From Candidatus Azobacteroides sp. (GTDB lineage: Bacteria; Bacteroidota; Bacteroidia; Bacteroidales; WRGA01), in contig JAJQEC010000065.1 in NCBI GenBank assembly GCA_021201815.1, positions 1-46,926 on the forward strand: 46,926 nucleotides of DNA. The letters are read 5' to 3'. The notes below the pieces were generated by a model. That model did no database searches, was not told the DNA's origin, and worked only from the letters and a program-made list of their open reading frames with translations. The position numbers and the translations under genes were made by a program. Below are positions 1 through 8,095 of the stretch, piece after piece. Each line of letters starts with the position of its first letter. Within the stretch, counting starts at the first letter, position 1.

Positions 1-43
1 CATCTTCACTTTATTTTAAATTATGGATTGAATGATAATATGG

Positions 44-337
44 TAATGTGCCAATGTGATAATTTGCCAATGTGCCAATGGGGGAATAAGAGAATATGGG
101 AATGGAGAAATATGTTAATGTGCCAAGGTGCCAATGGAGGCAGGAAGGGCGGGCAAAGGGTAGGGAATATAAAAGCCGGGGATACAAAAAACATATCCAC
201 CGGCCTGTATATAAAAAAGCCGGAAGAATCCCCATGGGATTTTCCTGGCTATCGGGCAAAAGGCCAACATCACGTCGTACTTTTACCAAGGTAAGGTATA
301 TATTAATTTGATAATGTGCCAATGTGCCAATGTGCCG
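44..337. repeat. Clusters of AATGTGCC octamer tandem repeats
   Basis: The unit AATGTGCC recurs with strict 8-nt spacing. In 44-80 the successive octamers are aatgtgcc, aatgtgat, aatttgcc, aatgtgcc, aatg. In 116-137 there is a degenerate pair, and in 310-337 three further copies. The outer clusters flank a segment of different composition (about 138-300). Short repeats of this kind in an intergenic region suggest a dispersed non-coding repeat. I cannot tell from one window how often it occurs elsewhere in the genome. Confidence 0.7.
175..223 (+). other. Competing hairpins in the leader-like segment
   Basis: The arm ccggc at 200-204 can pair with gccgg at 175-179, extended by ggata (180-184) with tatcc (194-198) across a one-base bulge, or with a second gccgg at 219-223. 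The two pairings exclude each other. Such mutually exclusive stems are typical of attenuators but can also arise by chance in a repeat. No gene follows closely (the next is at 1024), so a role in a leader is not supported; a small RNA or part of a repeat element is as likely. Confidence 0.3.
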
Positions 338-545
338 GTTAAGCTGGCTGCTCCGCTGATTGAAAGAATGGACAGGGGATGTTATGGTATGCCCTTTTAA
401 AAAGGATTTATTAAACAGGCATATCCCTATGCAAAATAGCGTTCGGAAAACAAGAATCGGAATAAAAAAATAAGAAAGGAAATATTGCGTAATTAAAGAA
501 GAATTAGTATTACGCGCACAGGTTAGTAAATTACTTAGTAAGTGT

Positions 546-564
546 TCTCTCTCTCTCTCTCTCT
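546..564. repeat. CT dinucleotide tract (9.5 units)
   Basis: An uninterrupted run of alternating T and C covers 19 nt. It lies about 460 nt before the tolC-like gene, outside any convincing coding region. Tracts of this length can change length by slipped-strand mispairing; whether this one affects transcription is not shown by the sequence. Confidence 0.8.
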
Positions 565-617
565 AATACAATTCGGCTAACTTCCAAATTATCAGAAGAA
601 AAAGAATAAGATAAAAC

Positions 618-725
618 ATGAATTTTTTGAGAAAAGAGCATACTAATTTTATGTCTAAATTTTCTATTAAAGAAATAATATCGTATAAACTTAAAGATGG
701 GGCAAATTTAGATAAATATTTATAA
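618..725 (+). CDS. Possible 35-codon small protein or gene remnant
   Basis: An ATG at 618 opens a 35-codon frame ending at a TAA at 723-725. The product would be basic and hydrophilic with no signal peptide or membrane segment. It is too short for the composition to prove coding, there is no clear ribosome binding site, and I do not recognise it. It could be a small protein, the remnant of a decayed gene, or chance. It stands alone among repeats, about 300 nt upstream of the efflux operon. Confidence 0.15.
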   Translation: MNFLRKEHTNFMSKFSIKEIISYKLKDGANLDKYL

Positions 726-890
726 ATACAATTCTTTTTCATGTTGCATTTAATGCAATTTTTGTCATTATATTTACAAAAATGATATTGCTTTTTTCCT
801 GGTCATTTATTTTGAAATAGCTTTTTTCCGTTTTAATCTTTATTTTTTCCACTTCATTTTAGTATTTAGTTCGTGATTTTTCTTTCTTTT

Positions 891-898
891 TACTTTTG
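891..898 (+). promoter_or_regulatory. Putative -7 box for the efflux operon
   Basis: TACTTTTG fits the Bacteroidales -7 consensus TAnnTTTG. It lies 125 nt before the tolC-like start codon, and no other good candidate is seen nearer. A good TTTG -33 element at 19-21 nt upstream is not evident, so the call rests on the -7 box alone. Confidence 0.35.
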
Positions 899-1023
899 CA
901 AGTAATAAATCTGAACAAATCTTAAAACTAGGATGTTTTTTAGTTTTTATTTCCTATAAGATTCTTATCTATTAAGAGATGTCGTTGATTGCTTTTTTAA
1001 GATTAAAATAAAAATGTTTACAT

Positions 1024-2322
1024 ATGAAAAAGTTCTTTTTTCTTTCATTAGGCTGGATTTTTTTCTTTTCGGTGAAAGGACAGGAAAATACGGGTACGCC
1101 GGTATATCAGTTTACTTTTGAAGATTGTATAAATTATGCGTTTCACAATAACCTGACTATTCAGTCTTTCACATTGAATGAAGAATCGCAGGGAGTAGAA
1201 TACGAGCAGTCCAAAAGAGAACGGCTTCCTAATCTGAATGCTTCTTTAAGTGAATCTTTTTCTAATAGAAAAGATGATTCGGAGTGGGAAGGTTCGGCTG
1301 GTTTAACTACCAATGTCCCTATTTATCAGGGAGGAACTATTACAAATACCATTGAAAGAAATAAGCTTTTGCTGGAACAAACAAGTTATCAGACTTCTCA
1401 ATATGAGAATACGCTTACTATTCAAATTTTACAGGCTTTCTTAAGTGTTCTTGGAAATGAGGAATTGCTTAAATACCAACGGGCTGTTGTCATTGCCAGT
1501 GAAGAGCAGTTAAATCAGGGACGTGCCCAATATTCTGTCGGTTCGATTCTGGAAAGTGATTACCTGTTATTGGAAGCTCAATATGCAAATGATTTAAATA
1601 ATGTAGTGAATACGGAAATTAGCAGGGATAATAATTTGCTTAATCTTAAGAATCTCCTTTCTATGGATCCATTGGCTAATTTGGATATCATTAGTCCGGA
1701 TACTTCTATTATTAATGAAATGGCCGTACTTCCTTATCAGGAGTATGTGCTGGAAAGGGCACTGGTAACATTGCCCGATCTAAAAATCAGCCAGTATAAT
1801 GTGGATATTGCCGAAGTAGGTGTCAAATTATCCAAAGCCGGTTATTTACCTACTGTTTCATTGAATGGTAGTATCGGAACAGGTCATACGGATTTCAGTA
1901 GTTTCGGAACACAACTTTCGGACCGTTTCAATCAGCAGGTGGGTGTAACGGTCAGTATTCCTATTTTTGACAGAGGAAGTACGCGTGCAAGGGTTACTCA
2001 AAGTAAAATTTCTTTGCGTCAGGCAGAACTGGACCAGCAGCAAACAGAACTTAATATTATTCAGGAAGTTGCAGCGGAATATCTGAATGTGAGGTCAGCT
2101 TATAACCAGTACAGAACAACCGATATAAGGCAAAATGCATATTTTCGTACTTATGAAGCATATAAAGCGCAATTTACCTTTGGTTCTATTACCGCTGTAG
2201 ACTTACTACAGCAGCAAAATAATTATATCAGTGCCCTGAATGACTATATCCAAAGTAAATATGAGTTTATCCTTCGTCGGAAAATTCTGGACGTATATAT
2301 GGGAGAAAAAGTAGTTATGTAA
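1024..2322 (+). CDS. TolC-family outer membrane efflux channel
   Basis: The 432-residue product starts with a signal peptide (residues 1 to about 19, ending VKGQ) and continues as the two long helical repeats typical of outer membrane efflux proteins: around residues 30-220 and 235-425, rich in Gln, Asn and Leu with few Gly, and with TolC-like segments such as VGVTVSIPIFDRGS and GSITAVDLLQQQNNYI. In this family three copies form a channel through the outer membrane and a tunnel into the periplasm, docking on an adaptor and an inner-membrane pump. It is the first gene of an operon-like run with the adaptor (52 nt downstream), an ABC ATPase and a permease, so it is probably the exit duct of a MacAB-type exporter. 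Length is normal for the family. Substrate cannot be read from sequence. Confidence 0.9.
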   Translation: MKKFFFLSLGWIFFFSVKGQENTGTPVYQFTFEDCINYAFHNNLTIQSFTLNEESQGVEYEQSKRERLPNLNASLSESFSNRKDDSEWEGSAGLTTNVPIYQGGTITNTIERNKLLLEQTSYQTSQYENTLTIQILQAFLSVLGNEELLKYQRAVVIASEEQLNQGRAQYSVGSILESDYLLLEAQYANDLNNVVNTEISRDNNLLNLKNLLSMDPLANLDIISPDTSIINEMAVLPYQEYVLERALVTLPDLKISQYNVDIAEVGVKLSKAGYLPTVSLNGSIGTGHTDFSSFGTQLSDRFNQQVGVTVSIPIFDRGSTRARVTQSKISLRQAELDQQQTELNIIQEVAAEYLNVRSAYNQYRTTDIRQNAYFRTYEAYKAQFTFGSITAVDLLQQQNNYISALNDYIQSKYEFILRRKILDVYMGEKVVM

Positions 2323-2374
2323 ATGGTTCCCGGAATTCTGAAAAATAAATAAGAAAATAAAATAGATAGGCAAC

Positions 2375-3550
2375 ATGAAGAAAAGAATTATCATAGGTGT
2401 AGCAATAATTGCTCTTATAGGGCTGGTTATATTTTTATTGCGAAGTTGCAATGAAGAAATGATAACCTATAATACTACTCACCCACAGGATGGGGCGATA
2501 GAAATTACCGTTACAGCAACAGGTACTCTTCAGCCTGTAGATCAGGTAGAAGTAGGAACACAGGTGTCCGGAGTAATCGAAAGAATTTATGTAGATTTCA
2601 ATTCCGTTGTAAAAAAGGGAGAATTGCTGGCTGAGCTGGATAAGCTTACACTGGATGAAAAAGTAACACAGGCAAATGCGACGTTAACAAGTTCCCAGAG
2701 CGATTTGACGTATGCACAACAGAATTATGATCGTGTAAAACAACTCTATGATCTTAAAGCGGCTACTCAGGCTTCTCTCGAAGAAGCAACAAATCGTCTT
2801 ACAAATGCACAGACATCCGTGCAGAATGCCAAAGCAAACCTGCATCAGGCTCAGGTAAATTTATCTTACGCTTATATTTACTCTCCTATTGATGGAGTGG
2901 TACTGGATAGATCGGTAGATGAAGGCCAGACAGTGGCTGCATCTTTTAATACTCCTACTTTATTCACGATTGCAAGGGATTTAAGTAAGATGCAGGTAGA
3001 AGCAGATGTGGATGAAGCAGATATCGGTCAGATTAAAGATGGACAAAGTGTAACTTTTACAGTGGATTCGTATAGTGAAGAAACTTTTACCGGAACTGTA
3101 AATCAAATTCGTTTAAGCCCGACTACAACGAATAATGTGGTAACTTATACAGTCATTATTGAAGCACCTAATCTGGATTTTAAGTTGCTTCCGGGTATGA
3201 CAGCTAATGTAACTATCCTTACGGAAATGGAACGAGGACTTACCGTGCCTATGTCCGCCTTGTCTTTCAGACCGACAGAGGAAAATCAAAATAATCAGGG
3301 AGTGAATTCCGGCAGAGGGGATACAGATAGAAAGCCTAATGCAGAAACAGTGTACGTAGAAACCTCCACCGGCCCTGTTCGCAAGGAAATAAAAACCGGT
3401 CTTTCAGATGGTGTAAATGTAATTGTTCATGAAGGATTAACCCAGAATGATAATGTAATTCTATCCGTTGTAAAAATGAAAAAGAAAGAGGCCGGACAAG
3501 CTGCAACGAATCCTTTGGTGCCGCAACGCCCGGATAGAGGAAGAAGATAA
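2375..3550 (+). CDS. MacA/HlyD-type periplasmic adaptor of an efflux pump
   Basis: The 391-residue protein begins with one N-terminal membrane anchor (about residues 5-23). Next come the first half of a lipoyl-like domain (about 55-90, with VEVGTQVSGVIERIYVDFN), a helical hairpin rich in Ala, Gln and Asn (about 95-160), the second half of the lipoyl domain (SPIDGVVLDRSVDEGQTV), a beta-barrel domain and a membrane-proximal domain up to about 370. The Arg-rich C-terminal tail follows. This order is that of MacA-like membrane fusion proteins, which join an ABC permease to a TolC channel. The neighbours on both sides are exactly those partners. The insert around residues 305-325 is Asn/Gly rich and probably a flexible loop. 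Substrate unknown. Confidence 0.92.
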   Translation: MKKRIIIGVAIIALIGLVIFLLRSCNEEMITYNTTHPQDGAIEITVTATGTLQPVDQVEVGTQVSGVIERIYVDFNSVVKKGELLAELDKLTLDEKVTQANATLTSSQSDLTYAQQNYDRVKQLYDLKAATQASLEEATNRLTNAQTSVQNAKANLHQAQVNLSYAYIYSPIDGVVLDRSVDEGQTVAASFNTPTLFTIARDLSKMQVEADVDEADIGQIKDGQSVTFTVDSYSEETFTGTVNQIRLSPTTTNNVVTYTVIIEAPNLDFKLLPGMTANVTILTEMERGLTVPMSALSFRPTEENQNNQGVNSGRGDTDRKPNAETVYVETSTGPVRKEIKTGLSDGVNVIVHEGLTQNDNVILSVVKMKKKEAGQAATNPLVPQRPDRGRR

Positions 3551-3636
3551 TACACCGTTCCGGAAAGTAACCCTGGCTGTATGGAATAGCAGGCATGTCC
3601 GGGTTCAAATTTCTGTAATAGATAATAAAAATAAGT

Positions 3637-4383
3637 ATGGAAAACGATGTAATTATTAAAATAGAAAACCTGCGCCGGGATTTTCAGGTTGGAAGCGAAA
3701 CAGTACGTGCGCTGAAAGGCATTTCTTTTAATATTCAGCGAGGAGAATTTGTTAGTATTATGGGAGCCAGCGGAAGTGGGAAATCTACCTTGCTGAATAT
3801 TTTGGGTTGTCTGGATAAGCCTACCTCCGGAGAATATTTTATTGATGGAATTTCTGTAGCAACTTCTTCTAAGGATGATCTTTCTACTATCCGAAACCGT
3901 AAGATCGGATTTATATTCCAGTCTTATAACCTGCTGGCAAGGACCTCTGCATTAGAGAATGTAGAATTGCCGCTGTTGTATAATAGTACTGTTTCTTCTA
4001 AAGAAAGAAAAGAAAGGGCTGCATATGCATTGGAGCAGGTAGGTTTAAGTGACCGGATGGGGCATATGCCAAATCAGCTTTCAGGCGGGCAGCAACAACG
4101 GGTTGCCATTGCCAGGGCACTGGTAAATGATCCGGTAATCCTATTGGCGGATGAAGCAACCGGAAATCTTGATACCCGTACTTCTTATGAGATTATGAGC
4201 CTGTTCCAGAAACTGAATGAAAGACAGAAAACAATTGCTTTTGTTACTCATGAACCTGATATCGCTATTTTTACCGGCCGGAATATCATGCTTCGGGACG
4301 GTCATATTATTAAAGATGAAAGAATAGATACACAATCTGCGCAGGCTGCGTTGGATGCATTACCAAGAAGTGAGGATTATTAA
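3637..4383 (+). CDS. ABC transporter ATP-binding protein, MacB/LolD type
   Basis: All ABC ATPase motifs are intact: Walker A GASGSGKST (residues 43-51), Q-loop glutamine in FIFQSYNLL (95), signature LSGGQQQR (148-155), Walker B VILLADEATGNLD (167-179) with the catalytic Glu, and the switch histidine in FVTHEPD. At 248 residues it is a stand-alone ATPase of the MacB/LolD/FtsE group, powering the separate permease encoded 23 nt downstream. Proteobacterial MacB carries both parts in one chain; here they are split, as is common in Bacteroidota. It acts at the cytoplasmic face of the inner membrane. Confidence 0.95.
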   Translation: MENDVIIKIENLRRDFQVGSETVRALKGISFNIQRGEFVSIMGASGSGKSTLLNILGCLDKPTSGEYFIDGISVATSSKDDLSTIRNRKIGFIFQSYNLLARTSALENVELPLLYNSTVSSKERKERAAYALEQVGLSDRMGHMPNQLSGGQQQRVAIARALVNDPVILLADEATGNLDTRTSYEIMSLFQKLNERQKTIAFVTHEPDIAIFTGRNIMLRDGHIIKDERIDTQSAQAALDALPRSEDY

Positions 4384-4406
4384 TTATAACGGAAAAGAAA
4401 AGATAA

Positions 4407-5627
4407 ATGAATACGATAAATCTGTTGAAAATAGCTTATAAAGCATTGTTACGTAATAAAATGCGTGCTTTGCTTACCATGCTGGGGATTATTATCGGGA
4501 TCTCTTCCGTGATATCAATGGTCAGTTTGGGACAAAGTTCTTCTGAAAGTATTAATAATCAAATTTCTACGATGGGAACGAATTTGATTATGGTAATGAG
4601 GGCCAGCCAACGGCAGGGAGGTGTGAATCTGGGTTCTACGAATGTGCAAAGCTTAAAAGCCAGTGATGTAGATGCTATTTTAAAGGATGCCAGATACATA
4701 AGCATGGCTTCTCCTGTTGTCAATGCCAGCGGTCAGTTAATTTACGGATCTAATAACTGGCCTAGCAGTGTACAGGGAGGAAATGAGGATTTACTTGAAA
4801 TCCGGAAATATGAAATTGCTAATGGTACGAATTTTACTTCAGAAGATGTAAAGATGTATGCAAAAGTTTGTGTAATAGGTCAAACGATTGTAGAAAATTT
4901 ATTTCCTAACGGAGAAGATCCATTGGGAAAAGATATTCGTTTTGATAAGATACCTTTCAAGGTAATCGGTGTACTGAAAAGTAAAGGGCAGAACCAAATG
5001 GGACAGGATCAGGATGATGTTGTGATTGTTCCCTATACTACAGTTCAGAAAAGAATACTGGCAATTAATTATCTTCACATGATTATGGCTTCTGCTGCTT
5101 CTGAAGAAGTAGCAGACCAGGCTCTTGTAGAAATTGAAGATATCCTTCATAAAGCTCATAAATTGAAAGCTGATGACCAGAATGACTTTCAGGTGCGGTC
5201 TCAGCAGGAAATGCTTGAAATGATGAATTCTGTAACCGGATTTTTAACCGTCTTACTGGCAGCTATAGCTTCTATTTCTCTTATTGTGGGAGGGATCGGA
5301 ATCATGAATATTATGTATGTAACTGTTACCGAGCGTACAAAAGAGATTGGTCTCCGGATGTCTATCGGTGCTAAAAACAAGGACATTCTCATGCAGTTTC
5401 TGTATGAAAGTATCATTCTGAGCCTGATCGGAGGTATTATCGGTATTTTATTAGGATTGCTTATTTCTAAACTGGCTTCCGGGGCATTGAACTGGCCTTT
5501 TGTAGTCAGTCTGCCTGCCATTGGCCTGTCTTTTGCGGTATGTGCGGCTACAGGAATATTTTTCGGGTGGTATCCGGCTAAAAAAGCAGCTTCTCTGGAC
5601 CCGATCAATGCATTGAGATACGAGTAA
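4407..5627 (+). CDS. MacB/FtsX-type ABC permease
   Basis: This 406-residue protein has the four-helix plan of the MacB/FtsX family: one helix near the N-terminus (about 20-42, within LLTMLGIIIGISSVISM), a large periplasmic domain (about 45-270), then three helices (about 272-300, 325-355 and 370-392). The conserved stretches MNIMYVTVTERTKEIGLRM and ATGIFFGWYPAKKAASLDP match the cytoplasmic coupling loop and the C-terminus of the family. MacB-type permeases do not move substrate through the membrane; they transmit force to the periplasmic adaptor to push substrate out through TolC. It is last in the operon and a hairpin terminator follows at 5751-5795. Confidence 0.93.
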   Translation: MNTINLLKIAYKALLRNKMRALLTMLGIIIGISSVISMVSLGQSSSESINNQISTMGTNLIMVMRASQRQGGVNLGSTNVQSLKASDVDAILKDARYISMASPVVNASGQLIYGSNNWPSSVQGGNEDLLEIRKYEIANGTNFTSEDVKMYAKVCVIGQTIVENLFPNGEDPLGKDIRFDKIPFKVIGVLKSKGQNQMGQDQDDVVIVPYTTVQKRILAINYLHMIMASAASEEVADQALVEIEDILHKAHKLKADDQNDFQVRSQQEMLEMMNSVTGFLTVLLAAIASISLIVGGIGIMNIMYVTVTERTKEIGLRMSIGAKNKDILMQFLYESIILSLIGGIIGILLGLLISKLASGALNWPFVVSLPAIGLSFAVCAATGIFFGWYPAKKAASLDPINALRYE

Positions 5628-5750
5628 GAGTAAAAGAGATAACGTGAAAATTAAGGAAAAGGTGTGAGTAGGTTTACCTCTTCTATCTTTTCTTCAGGTT
5701 ACATTCGGAGGTAAAATGATTGTTGCATTAGGGTTTGTTTAAAGAAAAGG

Positions 5751-5795
5751 ATATGCCGTTTTATAATGTAATGTCTTGTTTATAAGGCGGCATAT
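5751..5795 (+). terminator. Hairpin terminator after the efflux operon
   Basis: An 8-bp stem (atatgccg at 5751-5758 with cggcatat at 5788-5795) encloses an inner ttataa/ttataa stem and is followed by a T-rich stretch. It lies between the permease gene and the histidine kinase gene, which starts only 25 nt further on, so the kinase probably has its own transcript or depends on read-through. Confidence 0.6.
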
Positions 5796-5819
5796 TATTT
5801 TTATTTTTATTTCCAATAT

Positions 5820-6869
5820 ATGAAGAAATCGCTTTTAACGATACGTACTGCTTTTAGTCTCTCTCTGGCTATCAGTCTGACATTGAATATTCTTTTCATA
5901 ATTATATTCATATATGGAAGGGACGGAGTAATGCCTTCTGATGGGAGACCTCCTCAACCGGTTTTCTCCGTGTATAATGCCATTATTAATATTCTTAGTA
6001 ATTTTTTCCTGTCTTTTATATTGTATATTCTGAACTTTCAGTTACTAAAGAATAATGATTTTGCCGGTAAAAAGAAATTATTAATTATTATTTTTTCTAG
6101 CCTGGGTGTAACTTTCTTGTTAAGTTATCTGTTTTCTACTTTCCATATCCTGGTAAGTGATTTTCCGCCTAAACATCCGGAAAGACTTTTTCATGGTGGT
6201 TTTGTAAGAGATTTTTTTATTTCTGTTATTGTCATGTTTTCTGCCCAGCTTATTCATTTGCAACATAAAAAACAGAGCATGGAACTGGAGAATCAAACCT
6301 TGCTCTCCGAGAATATGCGCACCCGATATGAAGTACTTAAGAATCAGGTAGACCCCCATTTTTTGTTTAATACATTAAATACATTGGCTACATTGGTAAA
6401 AATGGACCAGAATAAAGCCGTGGATTATATACATGAACTTTCGAATGTATTTCGTTATACATTACAAAATACAGAAACGGTTACCCTTACAGAGGAACTT
6501 AAATTTACCGGTTCCTTTTTCAATCTTATGAAAATGAGATACGGGGATAATCTGAAACTGGAAGAGAAAATTGATAATAGATATATGGATTCTCTGGTAA
6601 TTCCTCTCAGCATACAAACATTAATAGAAAATGCAATAAAACATAATGTGGTAAGCAATAAAACTCCCTTAACTATTTATGTTACTACTCATGAAGATAA
6701 TACTCTTTCTGTTTCTAATTTTGTTCAGGCGAAACGGGAAAAGGAACCAGGCGAAGGTATTGGTCTGACTAACCTTGCCGAACGTTATAAACTTAAGTGG
6801 GGGAAAAAGATTACTATTTATAATTCCGATAATATGTTTACTGTCAATATTCCTCTTATTCCAGCCTGA
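5820..6869 (+). CDS. LytS/YehU-type sensor histidine kinase
   Basis: The 349-residue protein has four predicted membrane helices (about 12-32, 53-75, 86-108 and 130-147), a short coiled-coil linker and a kinase domain of the His_kinase/LytS class. The phosphoacceptor box DPHFLFNTLNTL holds His180. The N-box LIENAIKHN (268-276) and a GEGIGLTNLAERY G-box show an intact ATP-binding lid. Kinases of this type phosphorylate a LytTR response regulator, and one is encoded 420 nt downstream. The position right behind an efflux operon suggests, but does not prove, that the pair controls the pump in response to envelope stress or a membrane-active compound. The sensing region is almost all membrane-embedded. 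Confidence 0.93.
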   Translation: MKKSLLTIRTAFSLSLAISLTLNILFIIIFIYGRDGVMPSDGRPPQPVFSVYNAIINILSNFFLSFILYILNFQLLKNNDFAGKKKLLIIIFSSLGVTFLLSYLFSTFHILVSDFPPKHPERLFHGGFVRDFFISVIVMFSAQLIHLQHKKQSMELENQTLLSENMRTRYEVLKNQVDPHFLFNTLNTLATLVKMDQNKAVDYIHELSNVFRYTLQNTETVTLTEELKFTGSFFNLMKMRYGDNLKLEEKIDNRYMDSLVIPLSIQTLIENAIKHNVVSNKTPLTIYVTTHEDNTLSVSNFVQAKREKEPGEGIGLTNLAERYKLKWGKKITIYNSDNMFTVNIPLIPA

Positions 6870-7289
6870 AAAGCGGACCTATCTTTTCTATTTATTTTTA
6901 CAGAAAAGAAAAAGATTGTAGACCTGCAGGCTTAAAATCGAAATATGTTTTTCTATCTTAATAATGATAGAAAAAGTGCTTCTTCAATCTATCTAGCTTA
7001 ATCATCTTCTGTAAAAATTTACTTAACTTCAGTTTCAGGCTTTTTATAAAGCCATCTTTAGTCGTTAGCAATAATCTGCTCATCTTTTCTGAGATCTTTT
7101 TTAGAATAGGTGTATAATTATTATTTAGGAGATAGGGGAGAAGGTATGGAAAAAATAAAATAAATCCATTCTTTGTTTTTCTTTATAAAATCTTATTCTT
7201 GAAAATAATAACTGTATTTTTGTCAGGGAGTAAAATATTATCTTGTCCGATGAGAAGAAATATTGGAAATTGTTTAACAGAAGCATACT
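6870..7289 (+). other. 420-nt spacer between kinase and response regulator
   Basis: No gene is seen. A perfect 10-bp hairpin (arms 6948-6957 and 6966-6975, 8-nt loop) lies about 80 nt after the kinase stop. It could end the kinase transcript, although no clear T-run follows. A -7-like box TATTTTTG is at 7215-7222, 68 nt before the regulator start, without a well-placed -33 element. This suggests the two-component genes are not simply co-transcribed. Confidence 0.45.
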
Positions 7290-8054
7290 ATGGAAGCTCT
7301 GATTATAGAGGATGAAGTAATGGCTGCACATGTATTGCAGTCTTTGGTAGAGGAATTATATAATGAAATCCGTATTGTAGGAGTCCTTCAGACTATTGAA
7401 GAAAGTATAGAATGGTTTCGTCAACGAAAAATGCCGGATCTTGTCTTTATGGATATTCATCTTGCTGATGGTTCTTCTTTTACAATTTTTGAAGAGACGG
7501 ATGTTACCTGTCCGGTTATTTTTACTACAGCTTATGATGAATATGCTCTCAAAGCATTTGAAGTAAACAGCATTGATTATTTGCTTAAACCGATAGATAA
7601 GAATGCACTTGGAAGAGCTATTTCTAAATATGAAAATTTTTCAGGAGGAAAAAATAAAGAAGATATTCTGTTGGTAAGAAAGTTTATAGAAGAGGTAAAA
7701 ATAAATAAAATAACCTATAAAAGGCATTTTCTGCTTCATGATAAAGATAAGTTGATACCTATCCCGGTTAATGACATCGCTTATATTTATATTGACACAA
7801 AAATTGTAAAAGCTGTTACTTTTGAAAAGAAAAGCTATTTTCTGGGTGGTACGATGGAGGAGATTATGTTGCAATTGGATCCAAAAATCTTTTTTCGCGC
7901 TAACCGGCAATATATTATTTCATATAATGCTATAAAAGATCTTTCTATATGGTTCGGAAGCAAATTAGCTGTTAATCTCAAGATTTCATCTGTGGAGAAA
8001 ATTCTTATCAGTAAAGCCCGGGTAAAAGAGTTTAAAGATTGGTTCGGCGGTTAA
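7290..8054 (+). CDS. LytTR-family response regulator
   Basis: Residues 1-120 form a receiver domain: acidic pair ED at 7-8, phosphoacceptor Asp55 in LVFMDIHLADG, the conserved TTAYDEYA and the lysine in DYLLKPI. Residues about 140-250 form a LytTR DNA-binding domain, with FFRANRQYIISYNAI and the C-terminal ISKARVKEFKDWF typical of the family. The 254-residue length is standard. LytTR regulators bind paired short direct repeats upstream of their targets. The obvious partner is the LytS-like kinase upstream; the efflux operon before it is a plausible target. I could not identify a convincing direct-repeat site by eye. Confidence 0.94.
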   Translation: MEALIIEDEVMAAHVLQSLVEELYNEIRIVGVLQTIEESIEWFRQRKMPDLVFMDIHLADGSSFTIFEETDVTCPVIFTTAYDEYALKAFEVNSIDYLLKPIDKNALGRAISKYENFSGGKNKEDILLVRKFIEEVKINKITYKRHFLLHDKDKLIPIPVNDIAYIYIDTKIVKAVTFEKKSYFLGGTMEEIMLQLDPKIFFRANRQYIISYNAIKDLSIWFGSKLAVNLKISSVEKILISKARVKEFKDWFGG

Positions 8055-8061
8055 TCGGAGA

Positions 8062-8095
8062 AAGATGGATTCGCCATATTCAGAATCTCCATCTT
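8062..8095. terminator. Hairpin between convergent genes
   Basis: Arms aagatgga (8062-8069) and tccatctt (8088-8095) form a stem, with inner pairing attc/gaat across a small bulge. It lies 8 nt after the response-regulator stop, and the minus-strand gene also ends inside it, so its right arm is coding on the other strand. It may serve as a shared terminator for the two convergent genes. Confidence 0.45.

Larger units (their letters stand above)
1..1023. other. Gene-free region with repeats and hairpins
   Basis: No reading frame in these 1,023 bases looks like a real gene; the longest frames (up to 103 codons) run through the short tandem repeats on both strands and have no recognisable content. 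The region holds three clusters of an AATGTGCC octamer repeat (44-80, 116-137, 310-337), a GC-richer segment with alternative hairpins (about 175-300), a CT dinucleotide run (546-564) and one possible very short frame (618-725). The last 150 bases are AT-rich and contain a good -7-like box (891-898) for the efflux operon that follows. Confidence 0.6.

Noticed and set aside
11..322. Overlapping 70-103-codon frames on both strands near the window start
   Set aside because: They run through the octamer repeats in different frames, have no protein-like features and conflict with each other; the repeats explain them.
5201..5608. 135-codon minus-strand frame inside the permease gene
   Set aside because: It lies wholly antisense to a well-supported ABC permease and has no own features.
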